Below the pieces are notes generated by a model, which worked only from the letters and a program-made list of their open reading frames with translations, made no database searches and was not told where the DNA came from. Position numbers and translations under genes: made by a program. From Rhabdophis nuchalis (Eukaryota; Chordata; Lepidosauria; Squamata; Natricidae): a stretch of DNA of 64,000 nt. Shown in pieces: positions 10,417-21,442 of the stretch. Position 1 is the stretch's first letter. Every line of letters starts with the position of its first letter. The DNA lies in NCBI GenBank assembly GCA_039707465.1, contig CM077643.1:202083605-202147604 (forward strand), written 5' to 3'.

Positions 10417-12835
10417 ATTATTATGGTTGGTTGCTTAGTCAGCCAGATATTTAGAATGGATGTGGCATTTTTATTCACCTATCGAGTCTTTCCCAAGGAC
10501 ATGGAATAAGCAGATAGTCTTGTTTGATGGGTTCAACCTGCGTGTTTGCAGGCCAGGCACAACATGTTTTTATAATAATTATTATAAAAAATAATTATAA
10601 TAATTGCATATTAAAATATCCCATGCTTCTATTTCTTTAGATTGTTAATTCACAATCGATAGTTCTTAGTGCTATTGTTCCTACTCCTTCGTACAGACCA
10701 TTATCACTCTTACATGTATCCTTATCATGGGCCTGTATTTCTATAAACACTTCTAAAAGTTAAGATTGCCCAATATTTTAAATCAAATCAGCAAAACATA
10801 GTATTCTGCTGAAAAAACAGACGCAAATTAAACAATGCAGTCCTCCAACCCCCCCTTTGCATTAAAAAGTAGATAGTTTGAGAATATTTTATTGAGATGC
10901 AACTGCACGCAAAACTGATCTTTATAGAGATGGATGGGTCCCTTTATGCAGATAAAACCCAGATTTTAAATATTTCTTTTTAATTGTTATTGTCTTTGTG
11001 CTCAAGGACTGATTGTGGGAAAAATGCCATTCACTGATCATAAAAAGAAAAAGAAAATATAATAAAACAGTAATTGGTCAATGATGATTGAACTAACGAC
11101 TTTACAGTGCCAGTCAAACACCCGTAATAATTGCTCTTTGGACTTTTTATGAAAGGTACAGGACTGTTTCACAAGGCTAATTCAGCATTATAAATCCCCC
11201 ATTTTATGTCAGTTTCCACCATTATCGCATAAAACTTTGTGACATACAGAAGTCCTGTTATTATTAAATGTTCCTAATTCCAGAAAACAAAGACTTATTA
11301 AAGAAAAGTCATGAACATTATGTTTCTACTGGTAAACATGGGCATGATCAGATGTCACTAATGACACTAACGTATTGAGGAGTAGGTCCCATATCAATTG
11401 ATTCTGGGAAAAAGGATATACTGTGATTGTGTCAGTGAAGGTGAGAAACGTTCTAAGTGTTTAACTTTGGCTGGATTACATTCTAGTACTTTCAATGATT
11501 TTAGCGAATGGTTTCTTAATAGCCCATTCAAAGTGTCACTAAAATGTTCCTAAAATGTTCTTAAAACTGAACAATTGTTTCTTCTCTTCCACCCCTTTTT
11601 TTCTCCTTATCTTCCAGGCCTCTTTCTGAATGCTTGACAAATGACCTGCCTACTCTGATCTTTCCTCCACCAAATGATGTTTTATTAATTTTTTGTGAAT
11701 ATTCTGTTTCAGAAAAATAAATAATGATAACAATAGCACTTCCTCAATCCAGCCTGCAGGAGTCATCCAGCACATCATGGAGCAAAACTCAGACAATATT
11801 GAAAGGGAGGGAGGGATTAAAACTTATCACTTCCTACACTACCCCTTAGCTTTCATTGAGTTGGTACCCTTTTACATGTTGATTATAACTATTTTCCCAG
11901 CCAGCACATCCACTGATCATGGCAAAGGAGCTTTACCCCACATAACTAAAGCTGGATCTTTTGCCCCATTCAACCTCTCTCAGCTTAAAGAAGATATACA
12001 AGTTTCTGAAACAGAACTGTTAAAACACCCTCATGGCTGAATGGACCCAGGACTTAAGCTGAGGGTAGCTAACTTGACTTGCCAGTTGGGGAGAATGGAT
12101 TGGAAAAAAGGAGCTCAAACCTCCTATTATCAAATATAGGAAATACATAAACAACTATAATTACTTTGTGTTTTATCAGAATGCGTTATGGGTGTCTTCT
12201 TTGTGTAGTAAGTCATGAGCAGTTTTGGGAAATTTAAATCATATTCATCAATTAAAGTAAGAACTGAATAAAACTATGATTCTACAGCCATGTCAACTTC
12301 TCCTTCCTCTTACTCAGAACTGTCCTCTTTCAGCTTTCTACAGGAGCTTCTCTCTGTTAAATACATCAGCTCTTTTCAAATGACAATGTAGCACAAAATG
12401 AATGTTTTATAAGGTAGGGGAGATTGAGATCATTCTTGTAGTTTCCTCCCTCTGTGCATTAGGTTCATTAATTAGAACATTTGGAAAGTCCCCAAGGACA
12501 CAGGCTTTCAATTTTGCAGGGTTCCCAGCAACATATAGAGAGAACACAGGTGTATGCTGGGAATTGTACTTGACCAAGGATTGTTTAAAGGGTTGCCTTT
12601 CCTTTGGGAGCAGCCTCCGTCAGAAGGACTACCCAATTTAAGACCACATCAAAGACAAAGCATCACAAGAAGGTGAAGCAACAAATGTCTTAACGTTCTC
12701 CATCCACTATCAGTCTGGACAAATGCATAGCTCCTATAGTGAGATGTATTACATTTCTATATAAAACTATATAAATACTTCTAATGTATGATTTATCTTG
12801 AATGCAGGATCTCTTCTACTGTCTGTCCACTTAAC
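10417..12835. other. Unique DNA; possible conserved noncoding block 10830-11330
   Basis: No gene seen. 10570-10612 is an AT-only fold-back (TTATAATAATTATTATAA type). The interval 10830-11330 is non-repetitive and has many homeodomain-type cores (TAATTG, CAATTAT, ATAATTGCTC). It is a reasonable candidate for an ancient enhancer, but this is judged on texture alone. 11777-12040 contains an 87-codon open frame without recognisable features. Confidence 0.35.
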
Positions 12836-12844
12836 TGGAGATGA

Positions 12845-13022
12845 ATGCAGTTGTGTATTAACCATTAAGCAGACTAAGCATGTGCTTAGGGCACCAGGCC
12901 CAAGGGGGCACCACAAAGCTAGAGAAAGGGGGGGGGGAAACCAATGAAGATTTGTATAGTATGTACAAAGGAGGGGGCACCAAGATTTGTCAGTGCTTCG
13001 GGCACCAGCGAGCCTCCACTAG
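12845..13022 (+). mobile_element. Fragment of a DNA element related to 16546-16894
   Basis: The segment starts TATTAACCATTAAGCAGACT and has 'gtgcttagggcaccaggccc', matching the left end of the element at 16546 ('gattaaccattaagcaaaat', then 'agggcaccaag'). Here the right terminal repeat is not recognisable, so the copy is truncated or diverged. Confidence 0.55.
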
Positions 13023-15455
13023 ATAAATGGAAGTGTTTTGTCACAAAAATGTGGTCACAAGCAGAATAGACCTCAGTAGGTTTTTGCTATCCACCTTTGT
13101 GTTCACTGCCAGTTTCACAATCAGTACACTATTGTACACAAATTAATTAGAAATTAAGGACCACATTTCTTTTCTTAAAAAAAAAGACAAAACCTTGAGT
13201 GTTGGCATTTGTCTACTAATATTAATATCATGTAGTTCTTGTTCAATCACATGGTTGGGAGAAAATAAAATCACATGTTGCCATATGTTGTATATATCTC
13301 ATGCTTGGAACATTGTATGAAATGGGACATTTATGTTTATATGGTGTTTAATAAACTATGAAAAATTTGCTTTTGAAAATGTTAGCTGTGAAACTTCATA
13401 ATTGTCTCTACTAAAAAATGCATGAAAGAATTTCACTGGATTAGAGAATTGATGTACCTTGGATCATGAACAGAAGGAGAAAATAAAGTTTAGAAGTTAA
13501 AATTCAATCAGGGAATTCATAATAACTACATTGGGAAAGGATAGGATAGGGTAGAGTAGAATAGGATAGATTATAGATGATTTATTTACACATAAATATT
13601 TAAAATTCAATTATTATGATGCAAGAGGAAGAGAATCAATATGCTAGAATATCACCAGCAACAAGGAACATTACTGTGTCTACTTATTTGAGGAATGACA
13701 AATGGCTCAACCTCATCTCTTGATGAGAATGGGAAGGAAGCATATACAAATAGATACACACATACACACCACACAATAATGGCTGCTGTGTGCTCCACCT
13801 CAACCAGGGTGGACAATCTAGTTGAGGAACATTTTCAGTGTCATTTGCACCAGCCAGTGTTTTTAGTATTACAAAGAATGGGTCATGCAGGGTTTCAAAA
13901 CTGCATAAGCCACACTTATGAAGGTATGTAAAGTGAAGCTGTACGCTATGGATTAATATCTGAAATAAACAACAACCTTAATCAAGTGTTTGGCTAAATA
14001 TGTGATGGATTGAAATTGAGAAGATGCCAAGGCAACCTAGATTAGACCCTTTCCTTTCATCCAGGCATCCTACTTGCCCTCCCCATTCATTTCCCAGCCT
14101 TTCCCTCTTCAGCAAAGAGATCTAGAAAGGTTGATTGTTCCCCAAGACGGCAAAAAAGAGGCAGACTAGCTCCACTATTGCTTTGGGCCAAGGAAATGGG
14201 GGAAAGAAGAAGATCTTTGAGACCTTGGTCTGAAGGTTTCAAAGATTCTGGGGAAAATATTGAAAGCAACTAAGGAAAGTTTAACGTTTCTGCATTATTC
14301 TCCATATGATTCTTTAAAAAAAAATTCTATCTTTCCACCAACCACCTGATTGCAGTTGATGCTCTCTGGGCAGAAAAAAAAAAGTAAGACCACAATCCAT
14401 ATATCGGTTTCATTATCCCATCCCCAGGGCCAATCTTCCCAATAACTCCCTATGAACCGTCAGTGTAGTCATGGGCACTGAATGCAGAGATCTACCTTGA
14501 AACACTGCTCAGTCCTACATCTAAGATTGCTCTATAGCTCAGCAGCCAAGTCTAATCTTTGCTTTCCAGTATGGGTCTAGCCACTAGACAATGTAGTCTA
14601 CAGTGGAGTCCAAAATAACCCAGCTCTACTTATACACCTTTCCATTTTACTTAAACTAATATTGCAACATTTATTATAGGAGGAACCTATGTGTAGAGGC
14701 TCTGTATGAGAGAGCGTTACCTATTCAAGCCTCAGCAAGTAGTGCACGGAAGCTGGTTGATGAAGGGAAATATCAAGATTGAAATCTCACAGTGGCATTA
14801 AGATACCAGGGCATTTCTGCCTGCCCCATGAGCCGAATCTGCAAAGTCCATAGCCTGTAAAATCTTTTTCCTTCCATTCCCATTTAATAAAGGTGGCTTT
14901 ACTGACATTCTAAATGACAAACATTTACTACGCTGATAAAAATTTATATTTGCTCTGGGCAGGCACAAGTCTCAGGCTTCAAAGCTTCTGTTCTGAGGCT
15001 GTGCCAGAATCTATAAAGTTTTTAAGGCTTGACCAGGCATCTCAGCAGCAAGGAAGCAGAGGCTAAGCTCTGGAGGCTCCTTAATGCCTAGAGTGAACAA
15101 ACATCTTTTTTGACAACATACCCCAAATGTTCTCTTGCAGAAACCAACAATAAGGAACCTTGCTAGTGAACTCTGGATGGGGAATCTCACGTTCCCTTCA
15201 TATACATGTGTGCACTCACACACAGGTGCACAAATACATTCACCTTTGATTCAATGTTTTCCCAAACCATTCAAAGAAATGCATGTCCTCAAAATAATTA
15301 TTATGCATACATTTGATTTTAGGAGCGGTCATTTGCATTCTGTCTGCTGAGATTCTCAAGGTAGTGTGGGGGAATGAAAAAAGTCCTTAGCTCTTTCTTC
15401 CTCCCTCTCTTAGGTCTCATTCTTTCGACTTGCTTTGTTCCAAAACTGTTAATTT
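13023..15455. other. Unique AT-rich DNA, no gene seen
   Basis: Only short uninformative open frames occur. 13535-13575 has degenerate AGGATAGGATAGGGTAGA pentamer-like repeats. No splice-site/ORF combination stands out. Confidence 0.4.
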
Positions 15456-15459
15456 GTCT

Positions 15460-15575
15460 TTTGTGGTCTCCTCTCCTCTTCCCTCCCTCCATTCTCTCTT
15501 CTTCCCTCTTCCCCTCCTCTCCTTTTCCATCCTCTTCCCTCCCCTCCTCTTCTCTCCTTCCCCTTCCCTCCTGTT
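15460..15575. repeat. Homopyrimidine (C/T) tract
   Basis: Over roughly 110 bp the plus strand is almost only C and T (CTCCTCTCCTCTTCCCTCCC and similar), with isolated A and G. Polypurine/polypyrimidine DNA of this length can form triplex (H-DNA). The open frames through it on both strands (rich in Ser/Pro/Phe or Glu/Gly/Arg) are composition artefacts. Confidence 0.9.
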
Positions 15576-15579
15576 CCAT

Positions 15580-16540
15580 CATATTTAATACTGGAAGTGA
15601 GAGGGAAAAGGCTTTTGTTTTGATGCACATTTCCTTGATGCTACATTTTGTTATGAAAATATCCCTGATTCGGCCTTTTCAAAAGTCTGTTTCTCAAAGA
15701 TAACAAGTATGAGCCACCTCATGGCAAAGCTTAATTCAACAAATTTGGAGCAGTATTTCAAATTTTCCCAAACAGTATGAATGCCTGTAATACACCATCA
15801 AAAATCTGATTTTAATGGATAATTCTAGAACTCTTAATGTGCTGCAAATGTACTGCTACCCCAATCACATCAAACAAAGTAAAAAATAAAAATGTTTTGG
15901 TGTTGCCCGGGTGCAGGAGACACAGAGGTTGATTATTGGATTGAATAATCTGCCAATCTGAGTTTTGTGATAAGACTACTACCTCTGTCAGTTCAATTAG
16001 AGTATTTTGATTGGGGGTGGAGTGGGGGGAGAACAGCACATTTGCTTTTAGTCTCAGTCATCTTTCACTGCCACCAGATTCTTGTCTTGAGTGATGGCAG
16101 CAATTTCTCTTGTGAAAAACAAAATTGTTCAACTGATTGATTTTTCATAATTATTATTCCCTTCTATTTGCCTTACTCTCACATGATCTATCAAACTTTG
16201 TATTATTCTTATTTCTTTTCCTATATGCCCTCCCAACATTGACCTGACTTCTCATACATGCTATTAATAATTTATTTTTTATTTTTTAAAAAACTATATT
16301 TCTATAGTTCTGTCCATTTCTCTGGCAACACATTCATTAATTTGTTTTCATTTGTTCTAAGTATGAAAATAACAGAGGCCAATGTATTGGTCTTTTTGTT
16401 CTTGTCAATTCATGAACAGAGAAAAGCAAGCAAGATAACTTTCTGGTAATGGGGGGGATCTGAGAAACATCAAATGCTCTCAACCCATTTTATTTTTAAG
16501 GGTTTTCCATTGTCTTCTGTCAAAGCTGAGAGACTATGAC
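15580..16540. other. Unique AT-rich DNA, no gene seen
   Basis: No motif-bearing open frame and no repeat signature recognised. Confidence 0.4.
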
Positions 16541-16545
16541 TAGCT

Positions 16546-16894
16546 CAGCCCTGGATTAACCATTAAGCAAAATAAGCATGCTACGTAGGGCACCAAGACA
16601 AAGGGGGCATCACAGAGGGTTTTTTTTTTAACTAGTTATTATTCCATTAACTTTCAATTGACTTTAGCTGATTTATTCTTTTTGCAAATGTCGTTATCTG
16701 CCATGTTTCACTTTTATTTGTATTGTTCAAAACTTTTTTCTTCTTCTGTGAGTGACTAAAGCTTAACAGTTTGATTTGCAGGCGTTCTCAGTTATCACAT
16801 TTGTTTCCATCTCATGGTGTGAGAGTCTTGCTTCTTTTGAGAGTGCCACTATTGGGCTGTTCTTAGGGCATCAGTTGTCCTTAATCTGGCCCTG
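16546..16894. mobile_element. Small hAT-like DNA element
   Basis: The left terminus is CAGCCCTGGATTAACC; the right terminus read in reverse complement is CAGGGCCAGATTAAGG. These are imperfect inverted repeats. The flanking octamers GACTAGCT and GATTTACT match in only five of eight positions, so the duplication is decayed or absent. No coding capacity. Confidence 0.55.
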
Positions 16895-17039
16895 GATTTA
16901 CTCAAGGCCAACCAATTGGGTCCCATGTCTAAAAGAGGCAGAGAACTCAGCTTTCCCCACTCCTAAGCTTACCATTTTTGGGGGAGTATAAGATGCATTG
17001 CAGTATAAGATGCACCAAGGTTTTGAAGAGGCAAATTAC

Positions 17040-17402
17040 AAAAAATAAGTAGGTAGGTACATAGAGGGACAGAGAGGGAGAGAAAGAGAGAGAAATACAG
17101 TAGGTAAGTAGGTAGAGAGAGTAGGTAGGTAGGTAGGTAGGTAGGTAGATAAAGGGATAGAGAGAGAGAAATAGAAATACAGTATGTAAGTAGGGAGAGA
17201 GAGAGAGAATGTGTAGGTAGGTAGGTAGAAGGATAGAGAGAGAAACAGAAAGAGAGAGAAATACAGTAGGTAGGGAGAGAGTGTGTGTAGGTAGGTAGGT
17301 AGATAAAGGAATAGAGAGAGAGAGAGAGAGAGAATAGAGAGAGAGAAAGAGAAATACAGTAGGTAGGTAGGGAGAGAGAGAGAGTAGGTAGGTAGGTAGG
17401 TT
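17040..17402. repeat. Purine-rich (GTAG)n/(GA)n compound repeat
   Basis: Alternating blocks of GTAG tetranucleotides and GA dinucleotides form several higher-order units, each roughly 'agaaatacagtaggtaggt...gagagagag'. Units of about 60-100 bp recur three to four times. The two long minus-strand open frames here (Ser/Leu/Tyr-rich) are repeat artefacts. Confidence 0.93.
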
Positions 17403-17895
17403 GATGTTTCCAGGTGTATTTATCCATGTCCTGGAGAAGGAAATTGCTGACAAACCTTAAGACTTAATTTCTGCTGGCACAGAAACAGTTAAAGAGCAGG
17501 GGGGAAAACCCTTTTGTACTCTGCAAACCTTCCCCAAACAGCCTGTTTCTCCGTGAAAATGGCGCCTTTTTTTCCAAATAAAAAGCATGAATAGCCTTGG
17601 GGGGGGGCTTGCAGAGTGTTCCTGGGGGAGTGGGGGGGGGGGTCAAAAATGAGCAAAAAACCAGCCCATTTATCATGAAAACAGGCCATTTTTGTGTCAA
17701 ATAAATTGCATGCATAGCCCTATGGAGGCTTATAGAGTGCTGCTGGGAGCTGAGGGGACAAAAAGCCCGTTTGAGGCTAATTTCTGCCCTCCCCAGCCCC
17801 CAGGAGCACAGCCAGTTTTGTGAAGGGGTCCGGGTTCCAGGAGGCAAAAAATGCTGTATTTGATGTATAAGACGCACCCAGATTTTCAGCCTCTT

Positions 17896-18738
17896 ATTTA
17901 TTTATTTTTTTGTGGTAATTTTTTTTAATTTTCAACATAAAAAACAAGTAAAAACATTAATCATTTTCAGCTTTGTACAACATGTCGTTCGGTCATAAGT
18001 TTTGTGCATCGGACTTTAGAATTACAAACATAGTTATTAATTTCCCATCCAATCCTTCATTTCATATCACCTTATCTTCCACATAGTAACAACTAGTATT
18101 TATCAAAGTCAATCTTTTTCTATAGTTATTCAACAGGTAAAAAGAAAAGTAAGGATTCTCCATAGATTCCTGTTTTATAGCATTATTCTCAATTATCTTT
18201 GGAAAATACATTACTACTATAAAATACATACCCATAATATTTTCTCTATATAAGACCAAGAGTTTATCCAAATTTTCCATTATATCTCATTAATGGTCTA
18301 GCTGATATACAAAATATCTTTCTAGAATAACATAATCTCACTTTATTACAATATCTGCCAATCCTAACAATTAGCTTCTATTTCTAAAAATTCTTTTATA
18401 TATTATGTCCCCTGATTTCTTTTGTCTAACCATTGATAAAACATATTGCATACTTTATAAAATTGTTCATCTTCTTGTTCTCTAATTTCAAATGTCAGTT
18501 TACTCATTTCTGCACAATCCATAATCTTACGAATAATTTCCTCTTGAGAAGGTAATTTCTCATTTCTCCAGTTTTTTGCAAATACAATTCTAGCTGCTGT
18601 TAGAACATTCACAATTAAATATTTCAGGTTTTTATCAAATGTTTCTGGTGTGATTTCAAGTAAAAAAAGTTCAGGTTTAAAGTCTACGTGCTTATGTGTC
18701 ATTTTCTCCAGCCATATGTGGATCATAGTCCAATAACA
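17896..18738 (-). mobile_element. 5'-truncated L1 LINE insertion with 12-bp target duplication
   Basis: TTTCAGCCTCTT occurs directly at both borders (17884-17895 and 18739-18750), a clear target-site duplication. On the minus strand the insert holds the ORF2 C-terminus, then a 3' untranslated region, and ends in an A-rich AAATAAATAAATAA tail. It is inserted within the TIR element 16971-18793 and is therefore younger than it. Confidence 0.9.
18403..18738 (-). pseudogene. L1 ORF2 protein C-terminus (fragment)
   Basis: About 110 codons open to a stop at 18403. The start of the annotated open frame upstream (to 18783) belongs to the host element, so the L1 part begins near KCYWTMIHIWLEK. Downstream come NLKYLIVNVLTAARIVFAKN, then W and EEIIRKIMDCAEM, then FYQWLDKRN. 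This is the conserved tail region of vertebrate L1 ORF2 proteins that follows the reverse transcriptase. It contains no catalytic domain. The frame is undamaged over this length, suggesting a fairly recent insertion. In the source element this protein performs target-primed reverse transcription; this fragment cannot. Confidence 0.8.
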
Positions 18739-18844
18739 TTTCAGCCTCTTTTTAGAGGAAAAAAGGTGCGTCTTATACTCCAAAAAATACAGTACATTTT
18801 AACTGTTACATAAAACTGGCTCTTAAGCAAAGGTTTGTCTAGAG

Positions 18845-18938
18845 CAGTGTTTCTCAACCTTGTCAACTTGAAGATGTCTGGACTTCAACTCCCAGAATTC
18901 CCCAGACATCTTCAAGTTGACAAGGTTGAGAAACACTG
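18845..18938. mobile_element. 94-bp perfect-hairpin hAT-like MITE
   Basis: The left arm starting CAGTGTTTCTCAACCTTG and the right arm ending CAAGGTTGAGAAACACTG are perfect inverted repeats of about 37 bp around a 20-bp loop. GTCTAGAG flanks it exactly on both sides (18837-18844 and 18939-18946). Textbook hAT-type MITE; its perfect arms argue for youth or gene conversion between arms. Confidence 0.95.
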
Positions 18939-18956
18939 GTCTAGAGGATGTTCACT

Positions 18957-19160
18957 GAACCGTGGTGGCACAATGGTTAGAATACAGTATTGTAGCCTGA
19001 CTCTGCCCACTGCCAGGAGTTCCAGCCTGACCTTCCAAAGTGGGCAAAATGAGGACCCAGATAGTTGGGAGCAATATACTGACTCTGTAAACCACTTAGA
19101 GCATGCTATAAAGCACTATGAATTGGTATATAAGTCTGAGTGCTACTGCTGTTGCTATTC
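18957..19160 (+). mobile_element. tRNA-derived SINE with L2-like tail
   Basis: The head is CCGTGGTGGCACAATGGTTA (A-box region), the body has 'caaaatgaggacccagata' and the tail 'ctctgtaaaccacttagag' followed by (TGCTAT)-type repeats. The same SINE occurs at 20096, 37136 (-) and 39778. The tail resembles L2 3' ends, implying L2 machinery mobilised it. Confidence 0.8.
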
Positions 19161-19422
19161 ATTTCTCCTGAAGAAGCACCCTTGCTTAGCTTCTCCTAAG
19201 AAAGATTTTGATACATGGGGGGGGGGAGGGGAGGGATTGTAATTTCTAAAGGATTGAGTCTCTCTCTCCTCTCTCAGGAAATTCTTTAGAATTCAAAGTC
19301 CAGCTGGGTGCTGGGGAAAAAATAGAGCGAGGGAGATGTATACTAGCAGAAAGGTATTGGCTCAAAATTCACTCAAGTCAAGGAAAAGAAACAAGTAAAA
19401 ATTAAAGAAAGCCCAAGTAAAG
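19161..19422. other. Unique spacer with G tract at 19218-19237
   Basis: No gene seen; purine-rich with a near-pure G run. Confidence 0.4.
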
Positions 19423-19515
19423 AAATGTTAACAAACAAGAATAGAGATTAAAAACCACATAATACTGGAGCCAGGGAGATTATACACATAATAAAAACTG
19501 CTAAAAGAATCTCCA
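19423..19515 (-). mobile_element. Old L2-like LINE 3' fragment (copy A of an 85-bp repeat)
   Basis: The 85 bp from 19423 to 19507 match 20880-20964 with seven differences and no gaps. The second copy continues into sequence typical of an antisense L2-like 3' region, so I infer that this one is a piece of the same family on the minus strand. Confidence 0.55.
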
Positions 19516-20095
19516 TAGATAGACATAAAGAAAGCCCAGTATGGTAGAGCACAAGCTTTGATGATTCTCTTCCTGGCATCTTCCAGGAAACTGAAATCCT
19601 AGCACATTTGAAGAGTGTCACGTGAGGAAAGCTACTTTTATCCTGAGAATGATAGAAATATCATTCTGTACAACTTTACAAGGAAGCAATAAAATGCTTG
19701 TAGAACATCTTGAAACAGAGGGCCCACTAGGCTGAATGAGGCAACAGTTATAGGCAGCAATGCACAGGAATGGCAGAGCAGCTGCCTGAAAAGCACTTTT
19801 CTTAAATTTTTTGGCCATTCTCATTTGGGTATAGTGCTGATGGAGGATACATAAGATATGCCGGGTCCCCTAAAACAGATCACTATCTTCATGTTGGAAG
19901 AGATGGCTGTTCCAGTTGTCAGTTCTGAAATAGCATTCACCTGCCACCTATGAAACAGAAGGGGTATCATTTGTCTTTTGTTCCAGGTATTGAGACAATA
20001 TTTTGGGCCGGCCCTGGAAAATGCAGGTCCTTTCAAAGTTGTGTCCAAACCTGATTCATGCTAATTATGCTAATTGGACAGCTAAAATATTATTG
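19516..20095. other. Unique DNA, no gene seen
   Basis: Short open frames on the minus strand carry no family motif. Confidence 0.35.
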
Positions 20096-20344
20096 AGCCC
20101 TGGTGGCGCAGTGGTTAGAGTGCGGTACTGAAGGCTACTTTCTGCTGACTACCAGTTGATTGCATTTTGGCAGGTCGAATCTCACCAGGCTCAAGGTTGA
20201 CTCAGTCTTCCATCCTTCCAAGGTGGGTAAAAATGAGGACCCAGATTGTTGGGGGCAACAGGCTGGCTCTGTAAACTACTTAGAGAGGGCTGTAAAAACA
20301 CTGTGAAGCTGTATATAAATCTAAGTGCTCTTGCTCTTGCTATT
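20096..20344 (+). mobile_element. tRNA-derived SINE with L2-like tail
   Basis: The A-box region is CCTGGTGGCGCAGTGGTTAG and the B-box region GGTCGAATCTC (20173 onward). The body has 'aatgaggacccagattgtt' and the tail 'ctctgtaaactacttagag' with (GCTCTT)n. This copy is the least diverged of the set for the Pol III boxes. Confidence 0.85.
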
Positions 20345-20800
20345 ATGCCCCATTCTTTCAGGAATACTTTTCCCAAGCAACTTGCTTCAAATCAGAAATC
20401 ATATTGCTAAAAATCATCCCCCCCCCCAGAAGCTTAAAAAAAGCCTAGAGACAATTCTTTGCCTGTGCCAAAAACTTCCTGCTGACTGAAATAAAAATAA
20501 ATGTTCTGTGCACATGCATTAAAAAAGTAAACTGCTTGATGCGAGTTGCACTTCATCAAGGAGCGCTGTACAGTGTCAGTTTCTGAGCACTGCTGAGAAT
20601 CAATTCTGTTCTTGCTGCGCTATAACCAGGGCACTGCGGAGTTAGAGGTCTCTCCCAATGGGAGCATTATTTTGAAAAGATCATTGCAGGAAGTTTTGGA
20701 GGGTTGAGGGAAGGGGCTGCGCTTGAAGATAAATATTTGTGTCATGATCAGCACTTTAATTTCATCCATTCTTTTGTTTGTTTTACATTGTTGCATCCTG
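20345..20800. other. Non-repetitive block, possible conserved noncoding DNA
   Basis: 20520-20790 is complex sequence without repeat signature or motif-bearing open frame. It contains CpG dinucleotides in an AT-rich setting (GAGCGCTGTACAGTG, GGCTGCGCTTGAAG), which is unusual for neutral squamate DNA. Confidence 0.35.
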
Positions 20801-21060
20801 TACTTCAACCTCAAAGAGTTCTCAGAGCGATGCAGGCTTAAAACAAGAAGAGATCAGTTTTAGAAATATTAAAGCAGCAAAATGTTAACAAACAAGAGCA
20901 GACATTAAAAACCGCATAATGCTGGAGCCAGGGAGATCATACACATAATAAAAACAGCTAAAAGGCCTGGCAAATTAAAAGAACTTCAACTGATGCCAAA
21001 AAGATAACCATATGAACACCACACAAATGTCTGAAGAGAAATCATCCCTGGGGCAAGACG
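20801..21060 (-). mobile_element. Old L2-like LINE 3' end, antisense
   Basis: Read on the minus strand it ends with a 'taagcctgcatcgctctgag' then 'aactctttgaggttgaag' segment, which is the degenerate end typical of L2-clade tails. The other end has 'ctaaaaggcctggcaaatta' and 'tgatgccaaaaagataacc' (plus strand), which resembles the antisense of the ORF C-terminal/3' UTR junction. Strongly decayed. Confidence 0.5.
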
Positions 21061-21309
21061 CTATGATACAAAACAGCTTATCTAAGGTCACTTTTGCTAT
21101 CACCCTATCCTAGTTCAATTCTAATTTTGAAGAGATCCAAAGATGTTCTAGGAATTCAGGAAGATTTTGGAGTGGAGCTGGCTTGCTTGCTTGTCACTGG
21201 ACTGCAGAAATACCTGCAGCCAGGATTGGGCCGGTGGTGGATTATGGACAGAAGGTTGAATTAGTAACACAACCATTCATTTCAAGGTTTTTCGCAAATC
21301 GGTTTAAAC

Positions 21310-21434
21310 CAGTGTTTCTTGGCAACATTAACAGGTGTGGACTTCAATCCCCAGAATTCCCAGCCATATGCTGACTGAAAATTCTCAGAGTTGAAGACCA
21401 CATGTCTTTAAGTTGCCACAGTTGAGAAACACTG
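21310..21434. mobile_element. hAT-like MITE, same family as 18845-18938
   Basis: The termini are CAGTGTTTCTTGGCAAC and GTTGAGAAACACTG. The flanking octamers GTTTAAAC (21302-21309) and GTTTAAAA (21435-21442) differ by one base. It is longer and more diverged than the hairpin copy at 18845. Confidence 0.88.
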
Positions 21435-21442
21435 GTTTAAAA

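Larger units (their letters stand above)
16971..18793. mobile_element. TIR element with 'GAGTATAAGACGCACC' ends, host of an L1 insertion
   Basis: The right end reads GGTGCGTCTTATACTCC and then AAAAAATACAGT. The left end is ACCATTTTTGGGGGAGTATA with a second GTATAAGATGCACC copy close by. The same end sequences bound the element at 32451-32969, so this is a family. Internal to the right end, a GTATAAGACGCACCCAG copy (about 17862) followed by TTTCAGCCTC gives a subterminal fold-back. The element carries a GTAG/GA microsatellite (17040-17402) and an L1 insertion (17896-18738). It has no transposase. Confidence 0.65.

Noticed and set aside
16947..17453. Minus-strand frames of 168 and 152 codons rich in Ser, Leu, Tyr, Pro
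   Set aside because: They translate the GTAG/GA compound repeat; adjacent frames give similar repeats.
20096..20180. Functional tRNA gene
   Set aside because: Boxes A and B are those of a SINE head. The cloverleaf is not intact and the body continues into the SINE tail.
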